Positions 18,013-27,613 of a DNA stretch of 32,812 nt are shown piece by piece. Each line of letters starts with the position of its first letter. Positions within the stretch are counted from its first letter, which is position 1. The position numbers and the translations under genes were made by a program. The DNA is from an uncultured Flavobacterium sp. (GTDB lineage Bacteria; Bacteroidota; Bacteroidia; Flavobacteriales; Flavobacteriaceae): the NCBI GenBank assembly GCA_913060575.1, contig CAJXRR010000007.1:1-32812 (forward strand), written 5' to 3'. The notes below the pieces were generated by a model. It had not been told where the DNA came from. It did no database searches and worked only from the letters and a program-made list of their open reading frames with translations.

Positions 18013-19575
18013 ATGCCAGAAGACCATAAAGCACCCAACAATACAAAAATCATTTCATTAGAAGAAATAGATCAATGTATTTCTATTCTAGAACAATTAA
18101 CGCTAGATACCAATCAATTATTTGAGCTTTCAGAGGAGAAAAGAACTGCTTTATTAAAAGTATCAGGCTTGTTGTCTCGTCCTAATAGAGACGAATTTCA
18201 ACGCAGAAGAAAAGACGCAAAAAAGGCAGCAAAGCGTAAAATGATTGCCAAAGATACGCATGCAAGGAAAACTACAGGAATACGTTCTGCGCGTGAATCA
18301 GCCTTGTTTATAGCTCCAAAATTATTAGCATCAGCTTCTATTCCAGATAAAACTTTAGAATTAGAATCTCCAAGAAACTGTTACGTTTGTAAAACAGTAT
18401 TCACAAAACTGCATCATTTTTATGATACGATGTGTACATCTTGTGGCGATTTAAATTATGCAAAACGTTTTCAAACCACCGATTTGAAAGATCAAGTAGC
18501 TGTAATTACTGGATCTCGTTTAAAAATCGGCTATCACATTACTTTAATGTTACTTCGTTCTGGAGCAACTGTTGTCGCAACCACAAGATTCCCTGCAGAT
18601 TCTGCAATCCGGTTTTCTAAAGAAGAAGATTATAAAGACTGGAATGATCGTTTACATATACACGGACTAGATTTACGACATATTCCTAGTGTTGAAATTT
18701 TTTGTAATTATATCGAACAAAAATACGATCGATTAGATATTTTAATTAATAACGCGGCACAAACAGTAAGAAGACCTTCAGGTTTTTATTTTCATCTCAT
18801 GGAAAACGAAAAAAAACCAATTGAAGAGCTTCCCAAATTAGCACAAACATTTTTAAAAGATCATATAAACTGTTTACAAGAATTATCTGATTTAAGTATG
18901 GAAACTTCTAAAACCAATAAAAACAATGTATTGCCAGTTACTTGGCACGGACCTGAGCCAGGTATTGGGTTGCGAAATTCAGCTGAGCTCTCTCAAATTC
19001 CGTATAGTTTTGACAATTCGTTGCAAACCTCAGAAGTTTTCCCTGAAGGAGAACTAGATGCCGATTTACAACAAGTAGATTTAAGAAAAACTAATAGTTG
19101 GCGTTTAAAATTAGGTGAAATTGAAACCACCGAAATGGTAGAAGTACAATTGGTAAATGCTGTAGCACCTTTTGTTTTATGCAATCGTTTGTCTAATTTA
19201 ATGATGAAAGAAAATACAGGTAAGAAACATATCATCAATGTTTCTGCGATGGAAGGGAAGTTTCATCGATTTAAAAAGGTTGACAGACATCCGCATACAA
19301 ATATGGCGAAAGCCGCTTTAAATATGCTCACTCATACATCTTCTGCAACTTTTGCAAAGTCAGGTATTTATATGAATGCAGTTGATACAGGCTGGGTTAC
19401 GGATGAAGATCCGGCAGAATTGGCTAAGAAAAAAGAAACCATTCATGATTTTCAACCACCTTTAGATATTGTAGATGGAGCAGCAAGAGTAATGGATCCA
19501 TTAATTGATGGTATCAATACAGGGAAACATTGGTCTGGGAAGTTTTTAAAAGACTATTTCCCTATTGATTGGTAA
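18013..19575 (+). CDS. SDR-family oxidoreductase with N-terminal Cys4 zinc-ribbon-like motif
   Basis: [24 protein letters not shown]; Rossmann [34 protein letters not shown]. Confidence 0.85.
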   Translation: MPEDHKAPNNTKIISLEEIDQCISILEQLTLDTNQLFELSEEKRTALLKVSGLLSRPNRDEFQRRRKDAKKAAKRKMIAKDTHARKTTGIRSARESALFIAPKLLASASIPDKTLELESPRNCYVCKTVFTKLHHFYDTMCTSCGDLNYAKRFQTTDLKDQVAVITGSRLKIGYHITLMLLRSGATVVATTRFPADSAIRFSKEEDYKDWNDRLHIHGLDLRHIPSVEIFCNYIEQKYDRLDILINNAAQTVRRPSGFYFHLMENEKKPIEELPKLAQTFLKDHINCLQELSDLSMETSKTNKNNVLPVTWHGPEPGIGLRNSAELSQIPYSFDNSLQTSEVFPEGELDADLQQVDLRKTNSWRLKLGEIETTEMVEVQLVNAVAPFVLCNRLSNLMMKENTGKKHIINVSAMEGKFHRFKKVDRHPHTNMAKAALNMLTHTSSATFAKSGIYMNAVDTGWVTDEDPAELAKKKETIHDFQPPLDIVDGAARVMDPLIDGINTGKHWSGKFLKDYFPIDW

Positions 19576-19614
19576 TCAATATTACATGCTTTGATCAAAT
19601 TAATAAGAGTAATT

Positions 19615-20337
19615 TTATTTCAACTGAATACAACCCAAAGCATCTAATATTCTTATAATCAAATAAGTCACATCAATTTCATACCATTTTACACCAAAAT
19701 TAGCGCTACTTGCATTTTTATGATGGTTATTGTGATATCCTTCGCCCATCATTAAGAAATCAAAACGGAAAAGATTCTTACTTGTATTTTTCATGGTATA
19801 ATTTACATAACCATAGATATGACCAAACCAGTTAATGATGACGCCATGTATAGGAGCCATTAAAAATGTAACAGGTAACAAGAACCATTGCCACCAAGCA
19901 GTTACAAAAAAGGTGAAGAATAAAATATAAATAGTAATCCAAAGGATACGAGAAAATCGAGAACTTGCAAAAAGATCAAAATTTTTCCATTGAGGAACAT
20001 TTTTAGTAAAACGTTGATCTACATCAATACGTTCTTTATTAATATCTTGATAGATTGTTTTTGTTTTCCACATCATAGCAAATAAATTTGCATCATAGGA
20101 AGGGGAATGTGGATCTTTTTTTGTGTCAGTATAAGCATGATGCATTCGATGCATAATTCCATAACCATAAGCACTTAAATAGCTAGAACCTTGAAAAACC
20201 CAAGTTAGAATAAACGTAATGCGTTCCATTGTTTTAGACATTGTAAATACCTGATGTGCAGCATATCGATGCAAAAAGAAAGATTGAAAAAATAACCCAC
20301 CATACCAGAGCACTAAAACAAAAATAATAATTGTCAT
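19615..20337 (-). CDS. Acyl-CoA (stearoyl-type) fatty acid desaturase
   Basis: Histidine boxes HRYAAH, HRMHH, HNNHH; multiple TM segments. Confidence 0.9.
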   Translation of the reverse strand: MTIIIFVLVLWYGGLFFQSFFLHRYAAHQVFTMSKTMERITFILTWVFQGSSYLSAYGYGIMHRMHHAYTDTKKDPHSPSYDANLFAMMWKTKTIYQDINKERIDVDQRFTKNVPQWKNFDLFASSRFSRILWITIYILFFTFFVTAWWQWFLLPVTFLMAPIHGVIINWFGHIYGYVNYTMKNTSKNLFRFDFLMMGEGYHNNHHKNASSANFGVKWYEIDVTYLIIRILDALGCIQLK

Positions 20338-20349
20338 GTTTTTTTATTG

Positions 20350-20380
20350 CAAAGATAGTTTGATGGTTAAAGCCAAACAA
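20350..20380 (-). promoter_or_regulatory. Candidate promoter TTG-N20-TATCTTTG for desaturase
   Basis: Minus strand TTGTTTGGCTTTAACCATCAAACTATCTTTG, fits Bacteroidota -33/-7 architecture; 12 nt between the -7 element and the ATG at 20337. Confidence 0.55.
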
Positions 20381-20406
20381 TGAACCTAAATCAATAAAAC
20401 ACAGTT

Positions 20407-20976
20407 TTACAAACGTTTTCTAATTCTACTCAACGCTTGTGCAGTAACACCTATATAAGAACTGATGTATTTTAAAGGAATCACTTGTAAAAGCTCTGGA
20501 CGTTCTTTAAATAGTTTTAGATACCGTTCTTCAGCTGATAGGTTTAGTAAGTTTTGTTCGCGTTTCGATTTTATTAAAAAAAGACGTTCGGCAGTTAATC
20601 TTCCTATAAGATTTCCTATTTGGGTAGTTTTGTAAACAGATTGTAAATCATCGTAAGTAATGCTTAAAATAGTTGTTTCTGTTAACGCTTGTAATTGATA
20701 TGCAGAAGCGGTTTGAGTAAGGAAAGAATCATAAGCACTTATAAATTGGTCTTTAAAACTAAAACCAAAAGTGATTTCCTTTTCTGGGTTTTCTTTAGGT
20801 ATGTATAATCGAACGACACCTGATTCTATGAAAGAAATATGATTTTCTATTTCATTTATTCTTAAGAAAATTGATTTCTTTGGAATCACACGACGCTGTA
20901 ATTTTGATGTGAAAAAATCCCAATCTATGTTAGAAATGGTTGCTATTTGATCTAAGTAAGCTTTTATCTGTTCCAA
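20407..20976 (-). CDS. Crp/Fnr family transcriptional regulator
   Basis: cNMP-binding-like fold, C-terminal HTH RYLKLFKERPELLQVIPLKYISSYIGVTAQALSRIRKRL. Confidence 0.88.
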   Translation of the reverse strand: MEQIKAYLDQIATISNIDWDFFTSKLQRRVIPKKSIFLRINEIENHISFIESGVVRLYIPKENPEKEITFGFSFKDQFISAYDSFLTQTASAYQLQALTETTILSITYDDLQSVYKTTQIGNLIGRLTAERLFLIKSKREQNLLNLSAEERYLKLFKERPELLQVIPLKYISSYIGVTAQALSRIRKRL

Positions 20977-21160
20977 TTTTTTGAATCAAAAAAATTAATT
21001 TTAGGCAAAGATAAGGATTCATTTAACAGGAAGAATGCATAAGTATATGATGCTCTCATAGTGATAAAAAAACAAACAAATAAAATAATAAGTCCTTAAT
21101 TCTATTGTATGTCAAAAAAATGGGGTCACTTTTGCAAATCAATAATTAAATTATATTATA

Positions 21161-21352
21161 ATGAGTAAAGGAACAGTAAAATTTTTCAATGAGTCTAAAG
21201 GATTTGGATTTATCACTGAAGAAGGAGTTGACAAAGATCACTTTGTACACATTTCAGGATTAATCGACGAAGTACGCGAAGGCGACCAAGTTGAATTTGA
21301 TCTACAAGAAGGAAACAAAGGATTAAATGCAGTAAACGTAAAAGTTATCTAA
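21161..21352 (+). CDS. Cold shock protein (CspA family)
   Basis: MSKGTVKFFNESKGFGFITEEGVDKDHFVHISGLIDEVREGDQVEFDLQEGNKGLNAVNVKVI. Confidence 0.96.
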   Translation: MSKGTVKFFNESKGFGFITEEGVDKDHFVHISGLIDEVREGDQVEFDLQEGNKGLNAVNVKVI

Positions 21353-21374
21353 ACATATATACTTCAAGTTTTCT

Positions 21375-21407
21375 AAAAGCCCATCACTAATGTGATGGGC
21401 TTTTTTT
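21375..21407 (+). terminator. Rho-independent terminator after csp gene
   Basis: AAAAGCCCATCAC-TAAT-GTGATGGGCTTTTTTT. Confidence 0.93.
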
Positions 21408-21494
21408 ATTCTTAATTAATAGATTTCTATTGTCAAGAATTTTAATTCGTGTTAAATAAAGTTATATTTGAGGAAATCAACTAACCTATTCGTC

Positions 21495-24230
21495 ATGAAA
21501 ACTTACTTTAATCACCGTCATTTTACATTATTATTTGTCTTACTTATTTGTAGTCAATTAAGTTTTGCACAAGATAAAAAGCCTCTAAGTCTAGAAGATT
21601 ATGCCCAATGGAATAGTATCAGAAACACTGCTATTTCACCTAATGGAAATTATATGACTTATGCATACACTCCCAATGATGGTGATGCAACACTTCATAT
21701 TCGTAAAATAGATGCTGATACTTTGCGCACAGCTGTTAATGCTAAACAAGTAGCTTTTTCTACAAATAGCAAATGGTTGGCTTACTTAGTTGATCCAACA
21801 AAAAAAGCAGCAGAAAAGCTTAAGAAAGCTAAAAAACCAGTGTTGAGTGATCTTCAAATATTAAATATTGAATCGAATTCCCTTACAGAAGTGAACAACG
21901 TAAAAGGATTTAGTTTTTCTAAAACTTCTCGGTTTATTGCCATTCATAAAAATAGTAAGGATAAAAAAGCAGACCACAAAGGAAGTGATTTATTGCTAAA
22001 AGATTTAGAAAACGACAAGACACTAAACATTGGTAATGTGTCTAGTTATGCTTTTAATAAAGAAGGAACACTCTTTTCTTATCTAGTTGATGCAGATGGT
22101 GATAACGGAAATGGTATTTACGTAATTGATTTGAGTAACTTAAGATCATGGCCTTTAAACACTGGTGCTTTTACCTATGCTCAAATGACTTGGAATAAAA
22201 AAGGAACTCAAATTGCAGTTTTATTTGGTGCAAAAGAGGAAGGTAAAATGGAACGTAACAATTCATTATACTGGACCTCAAATCTTGTCGCTGGAATGAC
22301 ATCAATTGGATTACAATCAACCTATGTTGCAGAAACTGATTCAAATTTCCCTAAAAACAAAGTACTTAGTGAATATAGCAGTTTAACTTGGAATGATGCC
22401 GGAACACAATTATTCTTAGGAGTAAAAGATCAACAAACTGAAATAAAAAAAGAAGATTTATTAAAAGCCAATGTAGATGTTTGGCATTGGAAAGATGAAC
22501 GTGTTCAATCGCTTCAAATTGTACGAGCGAAAAGAGATCAAAAATCGACGTTTACATCCGTATTAAATCTTGAGAACAAGAAATTTATTCAGTTAGCCAA
22601 TGAAGATATGACTTCTGTAAATATCAGTAAGAAGAGTCAGTGGGCTGTTGGAAGTTTAGATACTTTGTATCGTAAAAATGTAAACATCCCAGGCGGTTAT
22701 GCAGATTTGTACAGTATCAATACAACAACAGGAGCAAAGAACTTAATCGCAGCCAATGTTTATAGAGATATGGGGGTGTCACCTAACGGTCAATGGGCAT
22801 TATATTCTAAAGATGCTGTGGTGATGGGGTATAATTTTGATAAGGGAACCACCACCAATCTCACAAAAAGAACTAGCATTAGTTTTAGAAACGAAGAATT
22901 TGACAGACCTGTTGAAAAACCTACCTATGGGATTGCTGGATGGTCTAAAGATGGAACAACCTTATTTTTAAATCACAAATACGATCTCTGGTCAATTGGC
23001 CTAACTTCTAATGCATCCGAAAATATTACCAAAAGAATAGGTGAAGAAGGTAAGATTCGTTTTAGAATGGTACAACTAGATCCAGAAGCGAAGACTTTTG
23101 ATCTAACGAAACCATTATTACTAGCAGCTTATGGTGAAAAGACAAAACAATCGGGTTATTACGAACTAAAAATTGGTAAAAAGCCGAAAGCGTTGCGTTA
23201 TGATGACAAAATGATTCGTGGAGTCGTGAAAGCAAAGAGTGCAGATAAAGTCATTTTTACTGAACAAACCTTTGTAGAATTTCCAGATTACTGGATTTCA
23301 GACGTATCGTTTAAAAGACCTAAGAAAGTTACAAATGCAAATCCACAACAAGTAAACTATAAATGGGGAAAAAGAGTCTTAGTTGATTATACAGACAAAC
23401 GCGGACATCAATTACAAGCAACTTTAGCATTGCCCGCAGATTATGATGCGTCAAAGAAATATCCAATGATTGTGTATTTCTATGAGAAAATGTCGCAACG
23501 TCATCACCAATATTCAATGCCTAGATATGATGACAGACCACATATGTCTACTTATGCAAGTAACGGATATTTGGTTTTAATGCCAGATATTATGTATGAT
23601 GAAGGCTATCCAGGAACATCTGCTTTAGATGATGTTACTAGTGCTGCTAAAGAAGTTATTAAACTTGGCTATGCAGATCCTGCAAGAATTGGATTGCAAG
23701 GGCATAGTTGGGGAGGTTATGAATCTTCTTTTATAGTTACTCAGACGGATATGTTTGCTACTGTTGTTACCGGTGCACCATTAACGAACTTAATTAGTAT
23801 GTACACCATTGCTTATAAAAGATCAGGAAACTTAAACGGACCGATTCTAGAATGGTCACAAGGTAGAATGGGAGTGAGCCCTTGGGAAAATATGGAATTG
23901 TACAGAAGTCAATCTCCTTTGCATCATGCAAAAAATATTAAAACGCCTTTTCTAATTCTTCATGGAACTAGTGATGGAGCAGTAGACTGGAATCAAGGGT
24001 TAGAATTTTATTCAGCTGCAAGAAGGTTAGAAAAAGAAGTAATTCTATTATCATATCCAGGAGAACCACATCACTTACGTAAACAAGAAAATCAAAAAGA
24101 TTTTCAGATTCGTATGAAGCAATATTTTGATCACTACCTTAAAGATACACCAGCGCCACTTTGGTTAAAAGAAGGAATACCTCATTTGAGTAAAAAACGT
24201 TTAGGACCAGAAGTTTTAGAAAAAGAATAA
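21495..24230 (+). CDS. S9 family prolyl oligopeptidase-type peptidase
   Basis: Signal peptide; GHSWGGYESS nucleophile elbow, TSDGAVDW, GEPHHL catalytic regions. Confidence 0.92.
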   Translation: MKTYFNHRHFTLLFVLLICSQLSFAQDKKPLSLEDYAQWNSIRNTAISPNGNYMTYAYTPNDGDATLHIRKIDADTLRTAVNAKQVAFSTNSKWLAYLVDPTKKAAEKLKKAKKPVLSDLQILNIESNSLTEVNNVKGFSFSKTSRFIAIHKNSKDKKADHKGSDLLLKDLENDKTLNIGNVSSYAFNKEGTLFSYLVDADGDNGNGIYVIDLSNLRSWPLNTGAFTYAQMTWNKKGTQIAVLFGAKEEGKMERNNSLYWTSNLVAGMTSIGLQSTYVAETDSNFPKNKVLSEYSSLTWNDAGTQLFLGVKDQQTEIKKEDLLKANVDVWHWKDERVQSLQIVRAKRDQKSTFTSVLNLENKKFIQLANEDMTSVNISKKSQWAVGSLDTLYRKNVNIPGGYADLYSINTTTGAKNLIAANVYRDMGVSPNGQWALYSKDAVVMGYNFDKGTTTNLTKRTSISFRNEEFDRPVEKPTYGIAGWSKDGTTLFLNHKYDLWSIGLTSNASENITKRIGEEGKIRFRMVQLDPEAKTFDLTKPLLLAAYGEKTKQSGYYELKIGKKPKALRYDDKMIRGVVKAKSADKVIFTEQTFVEFPDYWISDVSFKRPKKVTNANPQQVNYKWGKRVLVDYTDKRGHQLQATLALPADYDASKKYPMIVYFYEKMSQRHHQYSMPRYDDRPHMSTYASNGYLVLMPDIMYDEGYPGTSALDDVTSAAKEVIKLGYADPARIGLQGHSWGGYESSFIVTQTDMFATVVTGAPLTNLISMYTIAYKRSGNLNGPILEWSQGRMGVSPWENMELYRSQSPLHHAKNIKTPFLILHGTSDGAVDWNQGLEFYSAARRLEKEVILLSYPGEPHHLRKQENQKDFQIRMKQYFDHYLKDTPAPLWLKEGIPHLSKKRLGPEVLEKE

Positions 24231-24330
24231 ATATTATTTTTTATTAATAATAAGCTGTGAACTTCCAAAAAAAGCACTGGTACTTCCATATTATTAGTGT
24301 AAGAAATTTTTAAAATTTATTTTAGCCGAT

Positions 24331-24372
24331 ATGAGTAACCTCGAAAAATGGGCCAGTTCAACTAAGATTTAA
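24331..24372 (+). other. Candidate 13-codon leader ORF (MSNLEKWASSTKI) or gene remnant
   Basis: ATG...TAA ending 4 nt before ATG 24377. Confidence 0.22.
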
Positions 24373-24376
24373 AATT

Positions 24377-25303
24377 ATGAACCATAAAATTGCGCTCTTA
24401 GCGTTACTTTTTATAAGCACTTTTGGCGTTGCACAAACAAGCATAACAAAGAATGTTGTTACTTTAATTAGTTTTGAACCCGACACAGGACTAGTCCCAA
24501 CAAATACTGATGATTTAATAATTCAAGCTGGTAAAGCTGTTAATTTTGATACTTCAGGTACTGTTACTCAAGCTTTAACTATTGACCCTAGTGCTAGTTT
24601 AAATATAGCAGCTTCAATGGCTATTCCTACAATAATCCTTACAGCAGATAATAATGCTGGTACCGTAAAGAGTACAGAAATTAAATATATGAGTGTCGCC
24701 ACTTTAGGTTTAGACCCTGGGTATGATGCCGGTCAGTTTGGTGGTTCAGGTGCTGGTGCTTTTAATCTTTATACACATTTGGTACAAGACAATAATGGTA
24801 TCAAATTTGCTTTACAAGTAGTACCAGACACAAACTATGAGACTACTGTTATCCCTATAGGAATTGATGCAAACTCAGGAACACAAATAACTTTTAAAGC
24901 TACTGCTACAGATTTACCAACAGGCAAAAAAGTGTTTTTAGAAGATATATTATTAAACACAGTTACAGAGATTAACAATACAGATAAATCGTATACAGTA
25001 ACTTTACCTAGCACTTTGTCGGGTTCTGGGCGCTTTTTTCTTCACACCCTTAACGCAGCAGCCACTTTAACATTTCAACCCGCTAGTGGAAGCTGGTTTT
25101 TAGCTTCTAATTGGTCTCCAGCACAAATCCCAACAAGTATTGATGATGTAATAATTCCAACTGGTAAGACAATTACAATTGGTAGTTCTGGCGCTGTTGC
25201 TAAGAGTATAGCAATTAATGCTGGTACTTTAAATATAGTAGCTACAGGATCCTTAACGGTATCAAATGCTATAACTTATCTTAATCTAGTTTATGTTCAA
25301 TGA
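24377..25303 (+). CDS. Secreted repeat protein, probably 3'-truncated
   Basis: Signal peptide; two similar blocks (NTDDLIIQAGKAVNFDTSGTVTQALTIDPSASLNIAAS / SIDDVIIPTGKTITIGSSGAVAKSIAINAGTLNIVATGS); no C-terminal sorting domain; end overlaps the opposite gene. Confidence 0.6.
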   Translation: MNHKIALLALLFISTFGVAQTSITKNVVTLISFEPDTGLVPTNTDDLIIQAGKAVNFDTSGTVTQALTIDPSASLNIAASMAIPTIILTADNNAGTVKSTEIKYMSVATLGLDPGYDAGQFGGSGAGAFNLYTHLVQDNNGIKFALQVVPDTNYETTVIPIGIDANSGTQITFKATATDLPTGKKVFLEDILLNTVTEINNTDKSYTVTLPSTLSGSGRFFLHTLNAAATLTFQPASGSWFLASNWSPAQIPTSIDDVIIPTGKTITIGSSGAVAKSIAINAGTLNIVATGSLTVSNAITYLNLVYVQ

Positions 25304-25616
25304 CATACTTTCCCCAATCTACCATAGATTGGATCAAAGGGATTAAAGTTTGTCCGAACTCGGTTAAGGAGTATTCTACTTTTAGAGGAGGCTTAGAAGC
25401 ATAAACTTTCCGCTTTATAATACCATCATTTTCCAATGTTTTTAACTGTAAACTCAAAGTACGTTCAGTAGCTGTAGGCATCGATTTTCTAAGTTCATTA
25501 TAGCGGAGTGTATCATATTTTAAGTTGTTTATAATTACTGCCTTCCATTTTCCTCCGATAACTCCCATCACTAAACTGGTGCAGCAAGGATATTCTTTTC
25601 TGTTAAAGGTATACAT
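25281..25616 (-). CDS. HxlR family transcriptional regulator
   Basis: CCTSLVMGVIGGKWKAVIINNLKYDTLRYNELRKSMPTATERTLSLQLKTLENDGIIKR. Confidence 0.92.
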   Translation of the reverse strand: MYTFNRKEYPCCTSLVMGVIGGKWKAVIINNLKYDTLRYNELRKSMPTATERTLSLQLKTLENDGIIKRKVYASKPPLKVEYSLTEFGQTLIPLIQSMVDWGKYVIEHKLD

Positions 25617-25660
25617 ATTTCAAATTTATTTATACTATCATTTTAGACCGTTATTGCTAA

Positions 25661-25704
25661 TATAGAAAACTATACTTAATATTGTAACTATAATAAATAT
25701 AGTT
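25661..25704. promoter_or_regulatory. Candidate HxlR operator region with two inverted repeats
   Basis: TATAG-N4-CTATA (25661-25674) and AACTATA-N5-TATAGTT (25686-25704) in the divergent intergenic region. Confidence 0.5.
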
Positions 25705-25741
25705 AAATGAAAGTACTAACAATTTTTTTAAAAAATAAACT

Positions 25742-25978
25742 ATGAACGCTATAATAATTGATAGTATAGGGTATGGTGCTTTGGTTATCAATTTATATTC
25801 AATGTCTACCAAAGGAGAATATAAATTAAGATTAATATCATTAATTGCTAATGCATTTTATATTTTATACGGCGCATTAATCAGTGCTACACCAATAATT
25901 GTAGGATGCACTATTGCTGTATTTTTACACGGGTATCATTTAAGAAGATTAAGAATTAATAAAAGTGAGAATGGTTAA
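25742..25978 (+). CDS. Small integral membrane protein (possibly YgjV-like)
   Basis: 78 aa, hydrophobic helices, divergent from hxlR. Confidence 0.65.
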   Translation: MNAIIIDSIGYGALVINLYSMSTKGEYKLRLISLIANAFYILYGALISATPIIVGCTIAVFLHGYHLRRLRINKSENG

Positions 25979-26486
25979 AATAAAGTTAGCGACAGAAGCA
26001 GATACAGAAGTATTAGCACTTTTAGGAAGAATAACCTGGGATGAATCTCACGGACATTATATAGAAGATAAAAACAATCTAATAAAATATCTGAATGAAA
26101 ATTTTTCAATTGCAAAAACAAAAGAAAACATTAACAACCAAAAGAACTTCTTTTATGTTATGTATGTTGATAAACTACCAGTTGGTTATGCAAAATTAAT
26201 TGTAAATGCAGAACAAGAAAGAATTGATTCTAAAAATAATTGTAGACTTGAAAGAATCTTTATTCTTGATGATTTTATCCCGTTAAAAATTGGACATCAA
26301 CTATTAACTTATGTAGAAGAGAGAGCAAGAGAACTAAAATTAGATACTATGTGGTTAACGGTTTACATAAAAAATATTAGAGCTATTAAATTCTATGAAA
26401 GAAATCAATATATACATATTGGTGAATTAAATTTTTCAGTCAGTGGAAAAGAATATGAAAATATAATTTTATCAAAAAAAATATAG
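25971..26486 (+). CDS. GNAT family N-acetyltransferase
   Basis: LERIFILDDFIPLKIGHQLLTYVEERARELKLDTMWLTVYIKNIRAIKFYERNQY. Confidence 0.9.
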   Translation: MVKIKLATEADTEVLALLGRITWDESHGHYIEDKNNLIKYLNENFSIAKTKENINNQKNFFYVMYVDKLPVGYAKLIVNAEQERIDSKNNCRLERIFILDDFIPLKIGHQLLTYVEERARELKLDTMWLTVYIKNIRAIKFYERNQYIHIGELNFSVSGKEYENIILSKKI

Positions 26487-26800
26487 GTAAGTATGACTAT
26501 TTCAAATTCAAGAAATTTAGCGAGATTAAAGTGAATAAAAACTTTCTTAAAAAATATAATACGCTTTTTACGAAAAGACGATAGGAGAAATGTCTATGGA
26601 ATGGATTTAAAATAAGTATCATCTTGTATACTAATAAAAAAGGCAAATTCCTTTAGATACATAATGTTTTAAAAAATTCTGCGAAGCAAACCGCTTAATA
26701 GTTTAATGACCCAAGTTCAAATTATTCTTATGAAAACGAATGCTTCTGGGATATTTTACATAATACTACATTATAGCTATCAAATAGAAACGGGAACTTC

Positions 26801-26893
26801 ATAGCCGTAATTTCTTTTAACATAATATCTATCGATATAAGTCTAAAGACATTATATCTGATATTATGTGTAAATAGCCTGAAAAACGGCTAT
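26801..26893. other. Structured intergenic element (nested inverted repeats)
   Basis: ATAGCCGT (26801-26808)/ACGGCTAT (26886-26893) enclosing ACATAATATC (26820-26829)/GATATTATGT (26860-26869) and ATATAAGTCT/AGAC-A-TTATAT. Confidence 0.45.
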
Positions 26894-26981
26894 ACAGGAA
26901 TTACTATATATTTGTACTATAATTTATATTATGTTAAGTAAGAAATTTCACCATCAAAAGTATATAGCATAAACTTCCCTT

Positions 26982-27521
26982 CTAAGAGTCTCCTAGTGGT
27001 TTTACTTTTCCAAGATAAAATATAGATGATCTATTGGTGCTCGATACAAACAAACGTGTGCTGCCATCTCCTTGTATGGTTAATCTTATTCGAAAAGATT
27101 CTCTGTTTCTTTTAAAACGCATATCGTAACGATATTCATTCTTTTCTTTGTCAAAAGATGATTTGAGTCTTTGTGGTACTCCAGTATAAACAATAAATGA
27201 CTCGTGATTGGTTGCAGAATGTCCATAATTAAGAATTCGGCGTTCTCCAAAAAAAGGTAAATATACAGAAATACTATCATTCTTTATTTTAAAATGACTG
27301 TCGTTTCTATCTAAACTTAAGTTGGTTGCATTGTCTCTAGGTGCTATAATATCTGAGACCATCATCATACTATTACCCGCAACAGGCGTTGCTACTTCGT
27401 TTTTTATTTCAAAGACTCCTCCATCAACTAAGCTGTTTATTTTTTCATTTCTTTCGGCTACATTAATTGTTGAAGCACAACTCATTAAACTTAGTAAAAA
27501 TAATACTCGATAAATTTTCAT
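26982..27521 (-). CDS. DUF4251-like lipoprotein
   Basis: Lipobox LSLMSC; pattern SISVYLPFFGERR...SFIVYTGVPQRLKSSFDKEKNEYRYDMRF resembles DUF4251. Confidence 0.7.
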   Translation of the reverse strand: MKIYRVLFLLSLMSCASTINVAERNEKINSLVDGGVFEIKNEVATPVAGNSMMMVSDIIAPRDNATNLSLDRNDSHFKIKNDSISVYLPFFGERRILNYGHSATNHESFIVYTGVPQRLKSSFDKEKNEYRYDMRFKRNRESFRIRLTIQGDGSTRLFVSSTNRSSIFYLGKVKPLGDS

Positions 27522-27613
27522 AGGATATTTTATTTAAACAATAGGATATCAAATTTCATTCCAATTTACAAAAAAAGAGTGAACTCTTCTCCTAAATTCA
27601 TTGGCAAATACGC

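Noticed and set aside
26487-26800. Possible decayed coding sequence or IS remnant (e.g. KKFCEANRL-like phrase)
   Set aside because: Short phrases interrupted by stops in all frames; no terminal repeats or recognisable transposase motif, so not supportable without a homology search.
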